Notes: generated from the letters alone by a model not told the origin. A stretch of 64,000 nucleotides of DNA from Bernardetia sp963719525 (GCA_963719525.1 CAVRCG010000004.1:1488001-1552000), one strand, 5' to 3'; positions 19,080 to 28,981 are shown, counted from the stretch's first letter. Program-made: numbers and translations.

Positions 19080-19688
19080 TTAGTTTCTTCTATTCATTTC
19101 ATCTCTAATCTTTGCAGCTTTTTCATAATCTTCATCTGCAACAGCTTTTTCCATTTCGGCTTCTAGCTCTACTACTGACATCGCTTCTAAAGACACAGCT
19201 TTTTTCTTTGCTTTCTTTTTCTTAGGTTCTTTTGCTTCTTCTTGTTCTACTGCTTCGCCTTCTTCAGTAGTATTTGTCGTCGTAATTCCTGCTTCTCGCA
19301 TAATTGTATCGGTCGTAAAAATAGGAGCATCAAAACGCAAACCAATAGCAATGGCATCAGAAGGGCGTGCATCTATAATTATTTTTTTGCCTTCACGCTC
19401 GTCTATATAAATCATTTCTGCATAAAAAATTCCTTCACGGAGGTCAGAAATTACAATTTCGTTGAGTTTGAATTGAAATTGAGTGGCCAAAGACTTGAAC
19501 AAATCATGTGTCATCGGACGGGTAGAAGTAACTTTTTCTATTTCTATAGCGATTGCCTGTGCTTCAAATCTACCTATAATGATAGGCAAACGACGATTAC
19601 CTTCTTCTTCTTCCAAAATTAAGGCAAAAGAATCAGATTGAGATTGACTAGAAGAAAGTCCTAATATTTGTAAGCGTATTTTGTTCAC
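19080..19688 (-). CDS. bifunctional nuclease family protein (DUF151) with C-terminal UVR motif
   Basis: A 202-residue protein. Residues 1-135 form the DUF151 bifunctional nuclease domain: LPIIIGRFEAQAIAIEIE, RPMTHDLFKSL and IDARPSDAIAIGLRFDAPIF. A Lys/Glu-rich linker follows, then a UVR-like helix pair at the end (ELEAEMEKAVADEDYEKAAK, then IRDEMNRR), the motif by which UvrB and UvrC meet. This domain pairing is common in Bacteroidota. DNase and RNase activity was shown for plant homologues; the role in bacteria is not firmly known. The ATG start gives the family-typical MNKIRLQILGLS beginning. Confidence 0.88.
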   Translation of the reverse strand: MNKIRLQILGLSSSQSQSDSFALILEEEEGNRRLPIIIGRFEAQAIAIEIEKVTSTRPMTHDLFKSLATQFQFKLNEIVISDLREGIFYAEMIYIDEREGKKIIIDARPSDAIAIGLRFDAPIFTTDTIMREAGITTTNTTEEGEAVEQEEAKEPKKKKAKKKAVSLEAMSVVELEAEMEKAVADEDYEKAAKIRDEMNRRN

Positions 19689-20038
19689 AAGTTGGAGGTG
19701 TAGAAGTGATATAAAAAATTATCTTTAGATGTAATCCGAAAATGCTATCCGTTTATCTATGCTTTATTATAAGGATAAGAGTTAGTAAAAATAGAGCTAC
19801 TCGCTTTTTACCAAGTCTTTAGAAAAATCTTTAAAAACGAGTTGCAAAACTACAAAAAAATGTTTTGAAAGCCTAAACGTTTCCAAACTCAAATTTATTT
19901 TTAGTATAAATTTTGTCATAATTATATAAAATTATCTTTCAAAATTTAGTATATTTCTCATAAACTTAAAACTCTTTATAAAGTTTGATGTATTTTTGTG
20001 AAAGTAAAATAAAATATCAAACAAAAAATCAGATACTT
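19689..20038. other. divergent spacer between DUF151 gene and purC
   Basis: 350 bases of AT-rich sequence between divergent genes. A TATTTTTG box at 19991-19998 may be the -7 element for purC, but no TTG was found at the matching -33 position. No gene or repeat was recognised. Confidence 0.4.
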
Positions 20039-21031
20039 ATGGCTTCTAAACCTTCTCCAAAAAACGCTGTAAATAATTCTCCTACATTAAAATTCAAAAA
20101 TCAAACTGATTTTTATCAGGGAAAAGTAAGAGATGTATATTCTTTTCCCAATTTTGTAGCTATGGTTGCTTCTGACCGTATTTCTGCTTTTGATGTGGTT
20201 TTGCCAAAACCTATTCCGTATAAGGGGCAAGTATTGAATCAATTAGCCGCTTATTTTCTTGAAAATGCAAGAGATATTGTTCCAAATTGGTTCGAAACAA
20301 GTCCTCATCCACAAGTCAGTATTGGTAAAAAAGCGAAAACTCTACCTGTCGAAATGGTAATTCGTGGATATTTAGCAGGACACGCTTGGAGAACCTATCA
20401 AGAAGGAAAACGGGTTCTTTGTGGTGTAAAATTACCAGAGGGTATGAAAGAAAATGATAAATTTCCAATTCCTATAATTACTCCTTCTACAAAAGCCGAA
20501 AACGGAGCACACGATGAGGATATTTCAGAAGAACGAATTTTGAAACAAGGTTTGGTTACTGCAACGCAATGGAAAAAAATGGTAGAATATACGCATTTAC
20601 TTTTCAAAAGAGGAACGGCATTAGCTGCCGAACGTGGTCTTATTCTGGTCGATACCAAATACGAATTTGGCACTTATATAGATGAAGACGGTAAAGAAAC
20701 TGTTATTTTAATAGATGAAATTCATACGCCTGATTCTTCTCGTTATTTTTATGCTAAAGAATACCAAGAAAAACAGGAAAAAGGAGAACGTCAAAACCAA
20801 CTTTCAAAAGAATTTGTGAGAGAATGGTTAATGGAAAATGGCTTTCAAGGAAAACAAAATCAGCAAATTCCAGAAATGACTGAAGAAGTAATTGATAGGA
20901 TTTCGCAACGTTATTGTCATCTTTATTTCTTACTTACAGGAAAAGAATTAAACAAAAGTCCTGAATTAATGACCGAACAAAAAATCGAAGAAGCGATAAT
21001 TAGTTACCAATCTCTTGCAGTTACCAGTTAA
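20039..21031 (+). CDS. purC: phosphoribosylaminoimidazole-succinocarboxamide synthase
   Basis: A 330-residue SAICAR synthetase, the ATP-dependent enzyme joining CAIR and aspartate in purine synthesis. Visible motifs are YQGKVRDVYSF, VASDRISAFDVVLP, VIRGYLAGHAWRTYQ and the EAGA-type block LILVDTKYEFG. The C-terminal region DSSRYFYAKEYQEK matches the longer, yeast-like PurC form. The ATG at 20039 is preferred over an upstream in-frame alternative at 19985, because the latter overlaps the promoter-like box. It is not in a pur cluster. Confidence 0.96.
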   Translation: MASKPSPKNAVNNSPTLKFKNQTDFYQGKVRDVYSFPNFVAMVASDRISAFDVVLPKPIPYKGQVLNQLAAYFLENARDIVPNWFETSPHPQVSIGKKAKTLPVEMVIRGYLAGHAWRTYQEGKRVLCGVKLPEGMKENDKFPIPIITPSTKAENGAHDEDISEERILKQGLVTATQWKKMVEYTHLLFKRGTALAAERGLILVDTKYEFGTYIDEDGKETVILIDEIHTPDSSRYFYAKEYQEKQEKGERQNQLSKEFVREWLMENGFQGKQNQQIPEMTEEVIDRISQRYCHLYFLLTGKELNKSPELMTEQKIEEAIISYQSLAVTS

Positions 21032-21108
21032 TTTTAATTTCTTTATCTTTTAATTACTAATGTTAAACTTTACATTAAACAATAATTATGTAATTTGTAA
21101 TTGAATTA

Positions 21109-21200
21109 ATCCATTTTTCATTTTCCATTTCCTAAATCATTGCAGTTCCCCATTTCCTAGTTCCTATCTTCCCATTTCCCACCCCCTATTTCCCCTATTA
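21109..21200 (+). other. pyrimidine-rich tract upstream of the GldM-like gene
   Basis: About 90 bases made almost wholly of C and T on the plus strand, with repeated TTTCC and CCCATTTCC words, ending just before a TTG start codon. It stands out from the A-rich spacers nearby. No gene is seen. It may influence translation of the next gene or be a degenerate simple repeat. Confidence 0.5.
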
Positions 21201-21203
21201 CTT

Positions 21204-22274
21204 TTGAAAAGATTATTATTTCCTTTTTTAGCTTTATTGATTATTTCGGCTGTTTATGCCTATATGCGAACTGAAATCTATGATTTTTCGGAGAAAGATT
21301 TAAAAGTGATTCACGATACAGACCGAATTACTGTACAATTAGTAGCCGAAAAACGAGTAAAGAATAATGCTTTTATCGAAAAATTCAAGAATTATTTAGA
21401 TGAAAATGGAAAAGCTGGGATTGCAGTAAATATCCTACAACGCATCAAACAAGTACAAACGTTGTCCTCCGACTTGTTGCAACAAAGTAATGAAATACGA
21501 GCGCAATGGCTTCAAAATCCAGATGAAAAACCTACCGATTTATTGCTTACTTTCGGAAAATCACAGGAAGAGTATATTTCTAAACTGAGAAGTTTTACAG
21601 AGATTTCTACCTTTAATTCAGAGATATTAAACCCTCTCTTTATTGATCCTACAAAAAATGGTAATTATTCTGAGTCAGAAAATAATAATGAAAATTTGTC
21701 TTCACAAGAACCTGAATTTGATGTAGAAGAGTTTGTAGCTTATTTTGATAACCTTCCTCTTGCTGTTCGTTTGTATGCCCTTACTTCGATCAATGCAGCA
21801 ATCGCAAACCGAGAAGCAGAAGCCATTTATTATATGAGCCAGAAAATAGAATATCCTATCTTTGAGATAAATGATTTAGTCAGTATTGTTACGCCAGACG
21901 AAATTGTACTTTCAGAAGGTAATATGTATCAAGCCAAAATGAAAGTAGTAGGTATTTCTTCATTAAACAAACCCAAATTAGAACTAGAAAATCCAGAGAA
22001 TTACCAAGACTATAAGACGCAAGAGAAAAATGGAATGGTAAATCTTTCCTTTATAGCAAAGGCAGATAATTATGATGAGCGTGGACTGGCTTATAAAAGT
22101 TGGACAGCAAGAGTAGCAATTCAGCTTCCAAATGGTAAAGATTCTACATTCGTTTTGCAAGAGAATTATATTGTACGAAAAAATAGAAACGGTGTTGCTG
22201 GTTCTCCAACGCCAACAGAAATTAATCCGAATGGAACAACTATTATTTATGACGAACCGAGTAATATTGAGTAA
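21204..22274 (+). CDS. GldM-like protein, truncated domain layout
   Basis: A 356-residue protein starting with TTG (no ATG before residue 21 in frame). It has one N-terminal membrane helix (LLFPFLALLIISAVYAY), a helical bundle, then the block FDNLPLAVRLYALTSINAAI and NREAEAIYYM. A beta domain follows, starting IVTPDEIVLSEGNMYQAKMK. This order resembles the N-terminal helix, helical domain and first beta domain of GldM, the inner-membrane motor protein of the type IX secretion and gliding system. GldM itself is about 500 residues; the later beta domains are absent here. No gldKLN genes are adjacent, so this is probably a stand-alone paralogue. The assignment is by motif resemblance only. Confidence 0.55.
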   Translation: MKRLLFPFLALLIISAVYAYMRTEIYDFSEKDLKVIHDTDRITVQLVAEKRVKNNAFIEKFKNYLDENGKAGIAVNILQRIKQVQTLSSDLLQQSNEIRAQWLQNPDEKPTDLLLTFGKSQEEYISKLRSFTEISTFNSEILNPLFIDPTKNGNYSESENNNENLSSQEPEFDVEEFVAYFDNLPLAVRLYALTSINAAIANREAEAIYYMSQKIEYPIFEINDLVSIVTPDEIVLSEGNMYQAKMKVVGISSLNKPKLELENPENYQDYKTQEKNGMVNLSFIAKADNYDERGLAYKSWTARVAIQLPNGKDSTFVLQENYIVRKNRNGVAGSPTPTEINPNGTTIIYDEPSNIE

Positions 22275-22331
22275 AAAGTAATTTTGAAAATAGTTGTATA
22301 ACATTTCCCAAAAATGTATTTTTGTATATAC

Positions 22332-22355
22332 GTAGCCGATACTTTCCAAGTGTCG
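22332..22355. repeat. GTAGCCGATA hairpin repeat, copy 2
   Basis: GTAGCCGATACTTTCCAAG followed by TGTCG; CGATACTT and AAGTGTCG pair with one G-T. It is related to 11231-11255 and 42441-42464. It abuts the putative TTG start of the recombinase gene. Confidence 0.55.
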
Positions 22356-22356
22356 T

Positions 22357-23541
22357 TTGTTGAATTATTATAGAGATAAAATTAAAAATACGATATTGGA
22401 AAACTCAAATAAGTCTTTAAAAACAGTTTCAAAAAATAATTTTGGAATTAATCAGACCATTAAATATTTCAAACAATCACTTGAAAAACCTCATAATTAC
22501 GTCAGAATAGCAAAACAATATTTAGTTTTTACGATGGAATTTAATTTTGCTATTGACAAGATGAGCTTAGAGATGTTTGTAGAAAAAAAAGCTCCTGTCT
22601 ATAAAACAGGATGTAGAAAATTCTTGAAATTTGCCCAAAAAAATGATATTCATAGAGTTTATGATGATTCTACACCAAATTATAAAGGAACTGAACTGGT
22701 TTTGTCTTTCCTTGCACACGCTCAACTTAGCGAAAATAGCAAGGAAACTTACGCAAGAGCTTTACAAGAATTTTATCTTTTTTTGGGAGGAAAATCGCTT
22801 AGTCCTACTCGTGAAACCGTTTTGGCTTTTATGCAACAATGCAAAAATAATGGACTTAGTCCACATACAACAAACACCTATCTATCGGCTATAAAGAAGT
22901 TTGTTCAATATTGCGTTTTGAAGCGAGATGATTTGAAATTAGATGAAAAATTAGTAGAAAGAATGCGTGATGTTTCTTCTGTTGGAGTTTTGAAAGTGGG
23001 AGGTTCGACCGAAAAGCAGTATGCAAAAGATTCGCTCACAGAACAAGAACGCACTCATTTATTAAAGACAATTAAAAACCCAAAAGATAAAGCGATTATC
23101 GGACTTATGGCATATCAAGGTTTGAGAACGATTGAGGTGGTTCGTTTGTCGTGGAAAGATATAAAAGTACAACAAGGAAAAAACTATTTGGCTATTTGGG
23201 GAAAAGGACGAGAAGAAAAAGAGCTTATTCCACTTTTGCCAGAATGCTACAAAATGCTCATTGATTATCAAATGTCTATCACTCGTCCAGAAGGAAGTAT
23301 GTTTGATTTTAAGGAAACAAGTAGTATTCGAAAAATCACGAACAAATGGTTTCGTAAAGCAGGACTAAAACGTGAAAATATCTCTGCACACAGTTTGCGC
23401 CATACCGTAGCTCAACTTATGATGGATAAGGGAGTTCCAAAACCAATGGTTCAGCGTTTTTTGAGACACAAATCTGAATCTATGACAAGCACCTACACAG
23501 CAAAACAAGAAGATAGAGAGTTTTTGAATTATGAGTTTTGA
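22357..23541 (+). CDS. tyrosine recombinase / integrase
   Basis: A 394-residue site-specific recombinase. The N-terminal part holds SAM-like core-binding helices (SENSKETYARALQEFYLFLG, then SPHTTNTYLSAIKKFV). The catalytic domain shows the Arg in GLRTIEVVRLSW, the H-x-L-R-H box AHSLRHTVAQLM, the second His in RFLRHKSESM, and the Tyr in TSTYTAKQ. All catalytic residues are present. It has an extra N-terminal region of about 110 residues before the usual core-binding domain. The start is uncertain: TTG at 22357 or a later codon such as ATG at 22534. No attachment site or phage genes are seen nearby, so its role could be chromosome resolution or that of a lone integrase. Confidence 0.85.
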   Translation: MLNYYRDKIKNTILENSNKSLKTVSKNNFGINQTIKYFKQSLEKPHNYVRIAKQYLVFTMEFNFAIDKMSLEMFVEKKAPVYKTGCRKFLKFAQKNDIHRVYDDSTPNYKGTELVLSFLAHAQLSENSKETYARALQEFYLFLGGKSLSPTRETVLAFMQQCKNNGLSPHTTNTYLSAIKKFVQYCVLKRDDLKLDEKLVERMRDVSSVGVLKVGGSTEKQYAKDSLTEQERTHLLKTIKNPKDKAIIGLMAYQGLRTIEVVRLSWKDIKVQQGKNYLAIWGKGREEKELIPLLPECYKMLIDYQMSITRPEGSMFDFKETSSIRKITNKWFRKAGLKRENISAHSLRHTVAQLMMDKGVPKPMVQRFLRHKSESMTSTYTAKQEDREFLNYEF

Positions 23542-23598
23542 TGTAGCGTGGACTTTAGTCTGCATTTGTATTCAAACCTAGCATAAAAAAAATAAGTA

Positions 23599-25694
23599 TT
23601 AATTTCCAAGAACTTTTCTAACAAAAGTTTTAAGTTGATTATGAAATTCCACATCATAATTATCCATCATATATTTATTTCTTAGAGTATTAAAATAAAC
23701 TTTGTCTTCGTCTTTAACATATTTTTCTAATTCTGCAAACGCATCTGCTATATCTGTTTTTTCAATAAGTCTATAAATTTGGTCGCTGATAGATAAATCT
23801 ACACCTTCTAATAAATTTTTGATAGGAAGACGTTTTTTTAATTTTGTACTGGGTTTATACGTTTCGCCCATCTCTTGTAACTCTATAAGTTCTTGATAAT
23901 CAAATACATCTTGAATTCCATCTTCTTCATATACTATTTTCTCTAAAACCCCTAAATTCTCTTTTACAAACTGATTATGCACTTCATTAAAAGCTCGTCG
24001 AATTTGCCATAAAACCAGTTTGCTATTTCCTTGACAATCTACTTCAATATCAATGCGTTTTTCTGCTGAAAATGTTTCTACAAATGCTTTTCCTTCTGGA
24101 TAGTTTAAAACTGCACCTTCACGCCAAACATTATTTTCTTGAATAAATTTGTGTTCTCCTACCAAAAAGTAAGAAACATAATCTTTACGCCAATTATCAT
24201 ATTGAATACGGAAACGTAATACTTTTTCAGGATTCCATTCTAAATTATCTGGACGGTTTTTATCGAATGTACTAGGAATAAGGTAAAATACATCTCCAAA
24301 ATAATCTCTTGTATAAGTAAGTTTGAAATGCTCCATCATTTCCATCACAAAATTGCGCTCTTGATTTGTCTTATAATCAGCTCCTTTCAAAACTTTATAG
24401 GCTTCATTTTTACTAATTCTACCCTGTTTTTGAGTAGCTTTTGCATTTATTATTTTATAAACACCATTGATAATCCATTCGGGTTTGAAAATTAATAAAT
24501 CTTCTAAACGGTCATTTCTTTTACGAAAATTGAGCATTACACCTAAAGAATTAAGACGGTCAGCCAAAATACTTTGACTTAGTGGGTCAAATGTCTTTTT
24601 GGTTTGTTCACAATATTTTTCAAAAGTCTGATAATCTATATAAGGCTCATTCAGCTTTTCAAGCTCTTGTTTTACTTCCCAGTATTTTACAGGAAAATCT
24701 TCTTCCAAATGAGAAAGCGATTGAAAGGCTTGTTCGATAGCAGTATGCAATTCATCTATTCCTCTGCCTCTTTTCCAAGACGTTTCAATGACAGGCAAAC
24801 GAATATTATCAAAATCTCTTTTACTTTCTCTGTCTTTGAGTTGATGCAAATCTCGTTCATCGTCCATGTGATTAGCCACTAATAAAACAGGCGAATCTCC
24901 ACAAGTAGTTTTGAGTTGGTCTATCCAACTTTGCAATTCCCAATCAGGTGTCTTGCGACCATTCGTAACAATCACATAAACACAACCTTCTGTCATAAAA
25001 AACTTATGTGTAGCGTGCATAATTTCCTGTCCTCCAAAATCCCAAAAATGAACTTTTAAATCTTCTCCTCTATATTTGAAAAGCGTATCAGTAGTACGAA
25101 TATCTATTTTATCTGTTCTTGTAAATTGCTTGTTTTTGCCTGTAATTAATCTATCAATTAAAGATGTTTTTCCTGCTAAACCCTCGCCTATGAAAATTAC
25201 CTTAGCTTCTCTTAATGGCTTCGCATCTTGATTGTCTAGTAAATATTTTATAGCTTGTTTATCATCAAAATTAGAGAGTAATTCTTTTGGTATTTTCTTA
25301 TTTATTTTTTCATTTAGAGGATTATATTGAATTGTTAAATTACAATTTAGGAAATGTTTCATTTGATTAATATCAGAAATCATAGTTTTTTTTAGGAACA
25401 ATAAATCTAAATTAAGATTTTGTAAAGGAGAAATATCCCTTATTGGAGATTCCGTTATTATTAAATCTTTCAATCTTTTTAAATTGCTAAAGGGACTTAC
25501 TTCTTTAATATTGCTAATCATTATTTGTGAAAGGTTCTCTAAAATAGCAATTTCTTTTATATCAATAGAGTTTTTTGCACCTAAAAAAGCAAGGTGCTCT
25601 AATTTTTTCATCTTTTTCAAAAAAGAGAGATTTTTTAAATGAACTGAATGTATGGTCAAAATTTTCAAATATTCCAAATCACTACCTACTTCTA
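23599..25694 (-). pseudogene. Roco (LRR-Roc-COR) GTPase gene interrupted by an IS, C-terminal part
   Basis: Contains the end of a leucine-rich repeat region, then a Roc GTPase domain: P-loop GEGLAGKTSL, switch II DFGGQE and an NHMDD G4-like motif. The COR dimerisation region follows (from about LEEDFPVKYWEVKQEL), ending in a helical tail. The 5' end runs into the ISAs1-family element at the 10-base target repeat 25685-25694. Removing the element and one target copy joins it in frame to 26922-27475, giving 879 residues (2640 bases, exactly divisible by 3) across RTIEVG-SDLEYLK. Bacterial Roco proteins are GTP-dependent dimerisation switches of mostly unknown role. As given, a truncated protein might start at an internal codon. 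Confidence 0.85.
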
Positions 25695-26921
25695 CAGGGT
25701 TTTCTTATAAAAAAATAAAAGAGCAAAAAATTTTTAATTTTGTATTACTAAGTACCAAATTAATCCTAATTTACTCTTCCATGTACAAAGAAACTAGTTT
25801 TTATGTTAAATTGCAAAATTTATCAGGTTTAGATTTACGAGATAACCGAGGCAAAACTCATAACTTAGCGTTTGTCTTACTTGGTTTGAGTATAGCTCTT
25901 TTACGAAAACGTGATGGAAATTTATCAAGCCTTCATCGTAGTATGAAAAATAAACATCAAGAATTATGTACTTTTTTAGGATTATGTTGTTCTACTGAAG
26001 TTATATCTCGCTCTTATCTTCCAGTTTGTCTAAAAAAGGTTTCTCTTCCTCATTTTGAACGATTATTATTTGAAAGCTATGGAATAGAGTTAAATGATGA
26101 ACAAAAAAAATGGTTTGCAGGTGACGGTAAAGAGTTACGTGGAAGTATAGAAAAAGGTAAAAAACGAGGAGAAGCTATAGTACAGTTAGTAGATCAAGAG
26201 AGCAGACAAGTTTTAGGGCAATCCTATTACAATGGAGATAAAGAAAGTGAAAAGCCTTGTATTCGTAATTTATTAACAACTAGTTTAGCTAGTGGACAAA
26301 AAATTAGTTTAGATGCCCTTCATTTATGTCCAGCTACTTGTGAGTTGATTAACCAAGCAGGAGGTATTTTTTTGATTGGTTTAAAGAATAATCAAGCACT
26401 ATTATTAGAAGATATGAAGTTGTATAGCCAAACTGCAAAACCAATTTTTCAAAGTGAAGAGTGGGAAAAGGGACATGGAAGAATTGAATATAGAAAGTAT
26501 CAATTATACGATATTAGTCATCAATATTTTGATTCACGATGGGAAAAAGTAGACTTCTGTTCTTTAGTTAAAGTAGAAAGAAAACGCATAAATACTAAAA
26601 CACAAGAAGAAAGTACAGAAATCTCATTTTATATTTCTAATAAAAATGCAAAAATTGGAGAAGAACTTTTTAGAGCTATCCGAAATCATTGGCAGATAGA
26701 AGTAAATAATAATATCAGAGATACTACTTTTCAAGAAGACCAACTCAAAACTCAAAAAAAACCTGTTTCAAAAGTGTTAGCAGGGCTTAGAACACTCAGT
26801 TTAGCTCTTTTGAATATTTTAAAGCCTAAGAATATGGTAGCACAACTTGAAAAATTTCAAGATGATTTTCAATTTTTACTAAACTTTCTTAGGCAAATGA
26901 ATTTTTTATAAGAAAACCCTT
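25695..26921 (+). mobile_element. ISAs1-family insertion sequence
   Basis: A 1227-bp element flanked by the 10-bp direct repeat CCTACTTCTA (25685-25694 and 26922-26931). The termini are inverted repeats: CAGGGTTTTCTTATAAAAAA on the left, and on the right, read inward, AAGGGTTTTCTTATAAAAAA. One transposase gene fills the element. Boundaries are confirmed by exact repair of the Roco frame when the element is removed. The element is intact, so it may be active. Confidence 0.93.
25781..26911 (+). CDS. ISAs1-family transposase
   Basis: A 376-residue DDE transposase of the ISAs1 (IS4-related) group. Visible family blocks are the N-terminal NLAFVLLGLSIALLRKRDG, catalytic GDGKELRGS, DALHLCPATCELI, LIGLKNNQALLLEDM, and the C-terminal HWQIEVNNNIRDTTFQED containing the family glutamate region. 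The frame is also open upstream into the flanking gene, but the ATG at 25781 is the first inside the element that gives the usual beginning. The frame is undamaged. Confidence 0.9.
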   Translation: MYKETSFYVKLQNLSGLDLRDNRGKTHNLAFVLLGLSIALLRKRDGNLSSLHRSMKNKHQELCTFLGLCCSTEVISRSYLPVCLKKVSLPHFERLLFESYGIELNDEQKKWFAGDGKELRGSIEKGKKRGEAIVQLVDQESRQVLGQSYYNGDKESEKPCIRNLLTTSLASGQKISLDALHLCPATCELINQAGGIFLIGLKNNQALLLEDMKLYSQTAKPIFQSEEWEKGHGRIEYRKYQLYDISHQYFDSRWEKVDFCSLVKVERKRINTKTQEESTEISFYISNKNAKIGEELFRAIRNHWQIEVNNNIRDTTFQEDQLKTQKKPVSKVLAGLRTLSLALLNILKPKNMVAQLEKFQDDFQFLLNFLRQMNFL

Positions 26922-27475
26922 CCTACTTCTATAGTTCTTATATCTGTAAATGATAAATTGAGAGACTTCAAGTTAATTGATTTTATGAATACATCTTTCA
27001 ATTTATTTAAAGAAACATCTAAACGCTCTAAACTTTGCAAATTATTGATAAAGGATATATCCTGTAAATAATTATTGCTTAAATCTAAAATTTCAAGTTT
27101 TTGTAGTCCTATTAAACAATCAGCATTTTCTATACAATTATTAGATAGGTTTAATGTTTTGAGTACTTCAAAATGAGATAGTGATTCTATTTTCTCTATA
27201 TTATTATTCTCTAGATATAAAAATCGCAAGTGTTTTAACTTAACTAAGCCGTTTATATCTATTATCTTATTAGGGTTTTTTCTCTCTTTTCTTTGGCTTT
27301 CTTTATTTTCAGATTCTAAAAAATCTAATTCTACATTTGTTTGCCCTAAATTTAACCCTTCAAGCCACACACAATCAAAAAGCTCTTTAGGTAATTCTGT
27401 AAGTCCACAATCTCCCAAATCTAAGTATTTAACTTTTGTACGCTTATTTTCTTCTATTAGTTCTTTTGCAGTCAT
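26922..27475 (-). pseudogene. Roco GTPase gene, N-terminal leucine-rich repeat part
   Basis: Starts MTAKELIEENKRTKVKYLDL and holds at least six leucine-rich repeats of about 22 residues (LKHLRFLYLENNNIEKIES, LKTLNLSNNCIENADC, LEILDLSNNYLQDISF). It ends at the ISAs1 element, where the frame reads a few residues into the IS and stops. The start at 27475 is chosen over further upstream codons because the repeat-flanking segment MTAKELIEENK is typical. It diverges from hutI, with about 160 bases for two promoters. Confidence 0.85.
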
Positions 27476-27636
27476 TATTAAGTATAGATTTAGAGTTTTT
27501 AGTTTGTTCTTAAAGATAGTTTTTATTTTGATAATGAATACATTTCTCAGCAAAAAATATTTGATTAATTTTTTAGAACTCAATTTCGTATTTTTGCACC
27601 AATCATTTACCAAAATACACAAACTCTATTCAATCC

Positions 27637-28920
27637 ATGAAAGCTACATTATTCCTAAATATCAAATCATTAGTTCAAGTAGAAAAAGAAAATCAAAAAA
27701 TACCTTCTTTTCGTGCAGGAAAACAAATGCAAGATTTACCAAGCATAGAAAATGCGTTTTTACTCATAGAAAATGGAAAAATAAAAGAGTTTGGTAGAAT
27801 GGAAGAAATGAACGACGAGCAAAAATCAGCTTGGTTAGACTCTTCCTCAGTAGAAAAAATAGATGCAACAGGAAAATTTGTTTTACCTTCTTTTGTTGAT
27901 TCTCATACGCATATTGTCTATGCAGGAAGCCGAGAAACAGAATTTGAAGACAGAATAAACGGCTTGACCTACGAAGAAATAGCAAAACGAGGAGGAGGAA
28001 TACTCAATTCTGCTAAAAGATTACAACAAACTTCAGAAGAAGAATTATTCGAAGCTGCTCACCAAAGACTTTTCGAAATGATAGGATTTGGAACAGGTGC
28101 AGCCGAAATAAAAAGTGGTTACGGACTTACTTTAGAAGACGAACTCAAAATGCTCAGAGTAATCCGAAAACTAAAAGAAGTCTCGCCAATAGAAATAAAA
28201 GCTACCTTTTTGGGGGCGCATGCATTTCCAAAAGAAATTTCAAGAGAGAGTTATATGGATTTGCTCACTCAAAAAATGATTCCACAAGTGGCTGCCGAAA
28301 ATTTAGCCGATTATTGTGATGTCTTTTGTGATAGAGGATTTTTTACGGTAGAAGAAACAGACAAAATATTAAATGTAGCTACAAAACACGGCTTAAAAGC
28401 AAAACTACATGCCAACGAATTAGCTACTTCTGGAGGAGTTCAGATTGGAGTAAAACATGGCGCAAGAAGTGTCGATCATTTGGAACACATGGGAGAAGAT
28501 GAAATAAATTCGCTTCTTAATTCTGTAAATGCTGACAAAAATTACACTCAAACAATGCCTACACTTCTACCAAGTACGGCTTTTTTCTTGCGTTTGGAGT
28601 ATGCGCCTGCAAGGAAATTAATTGAAAGTGGTCTGCCTGTTTCGCTCGCTACCGATTACAATCCAGGAAGTTCGCCGTCTGGGAATATGCCTTTTGTGCT
28701 TTCGCTGGCTTGTATTCATATGCAAATGAGTCCAGAGGAAGTTATCAATGCAGCCACTTTAAATGCTGCTTACGCCATCGAACTTGAAAAAACACACGGA
28801 ATTATTCGTAAAAATACTGATGCAAATCTTATTCTTACCAAAAACATTCCTTCCCTTGCTTTTATTCCCTATTCGTTTGGTAGTAATTTGATTGAAAATG
28901 TTTTTGTGAAAGGAGTTTAG
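27637..28920 (+). CDS. hutI: imidazolonepropionase
   Basis: A 427-residue HutI that hydrolyses imidazolone-5-propionate to formiminoglutamate, the third step of histidine breakdown. It is an amidohydrolase with the metal motif DSHTHIVYAG. Other family blocks are AAEIKSGYGLTLEDELKML, ATFLGAHAFP, the LHANELATSGG motif and SLATDYNPGSSPS. Length is slightly above the usual 400-410 because of a longer N-terminal segment. A TATTTTTG box at 27589-27596 may be its -7 element. The other hut genes are not adjacent. A strong terminator follows. Confidence 0.96.
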   Translation: MKATLFLNIKSLVQVEKENQKIPSFRAGKQMQDLPSIENAFLLIENGKIKEFGRMEEMNDEQKSAWLDSSSVEKIDATGKFVLPSFVDSHTHIVYAGSRETEFEDRINGLTYEEIAKRGGGILNSAKRLQQTSEEELFEAAHQRLFEMIGFGTGAAEIKSGYGLTLEDELKMLRVIRKLKEVSPIEIKATFLGAHAFPKEISRESYMDLLTQKMIPQVAAENLADYCDVFCDRGFFTVEETDKILNVATKHGLKAKLHANELATSGGVQIGVKHGARSVDHLEHMGEDEINSLLNSVNADKNYTQTMPTLLPSTAFFLRLEYAPARKLIESGLPVSLATDYNPGSSPSGNMPFVLSLACIHMQMSPEEVINAATLNAAYAIELEKTHGIIRKNTDANLILTKNIPSLAFIPYSFGSNLIENVFVKGV

Positions 28921-28936
28921 GGAATACAACATTTTA

Positions 28937-28981
28937 CAAAAAAAACAGCTAAAAATTCAAATTATTTTTAGCTGTTTTTTT
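28937..28981. terminator. hutI terminator, usable on both strands
   Basis: AAAAAACAGCTAAAAATT pairs with a near-perfect complement ending TTTTTAGCTGTTTTTT. T runs flank it on both strands, so it can also end the convergent small peptide gene at 29012. Confidence 0.85.

Noticed and set aside
22332..23541. Integrase as marker of a prophage or integrative element
   Set aside because: No phage structural, excision or conjugation genes and no clear attachment-site repeats flank it. The neighbours are chromosomal genes, so only a lone recombinase is claimed.
25652..25780. Transposase start in the flanking Roco gene at 25652
   Set aside because: That stretch is outside or at the very end of the element and antisense to the Roco gene. 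ATG at 25781 lies inside the element and fits the family.
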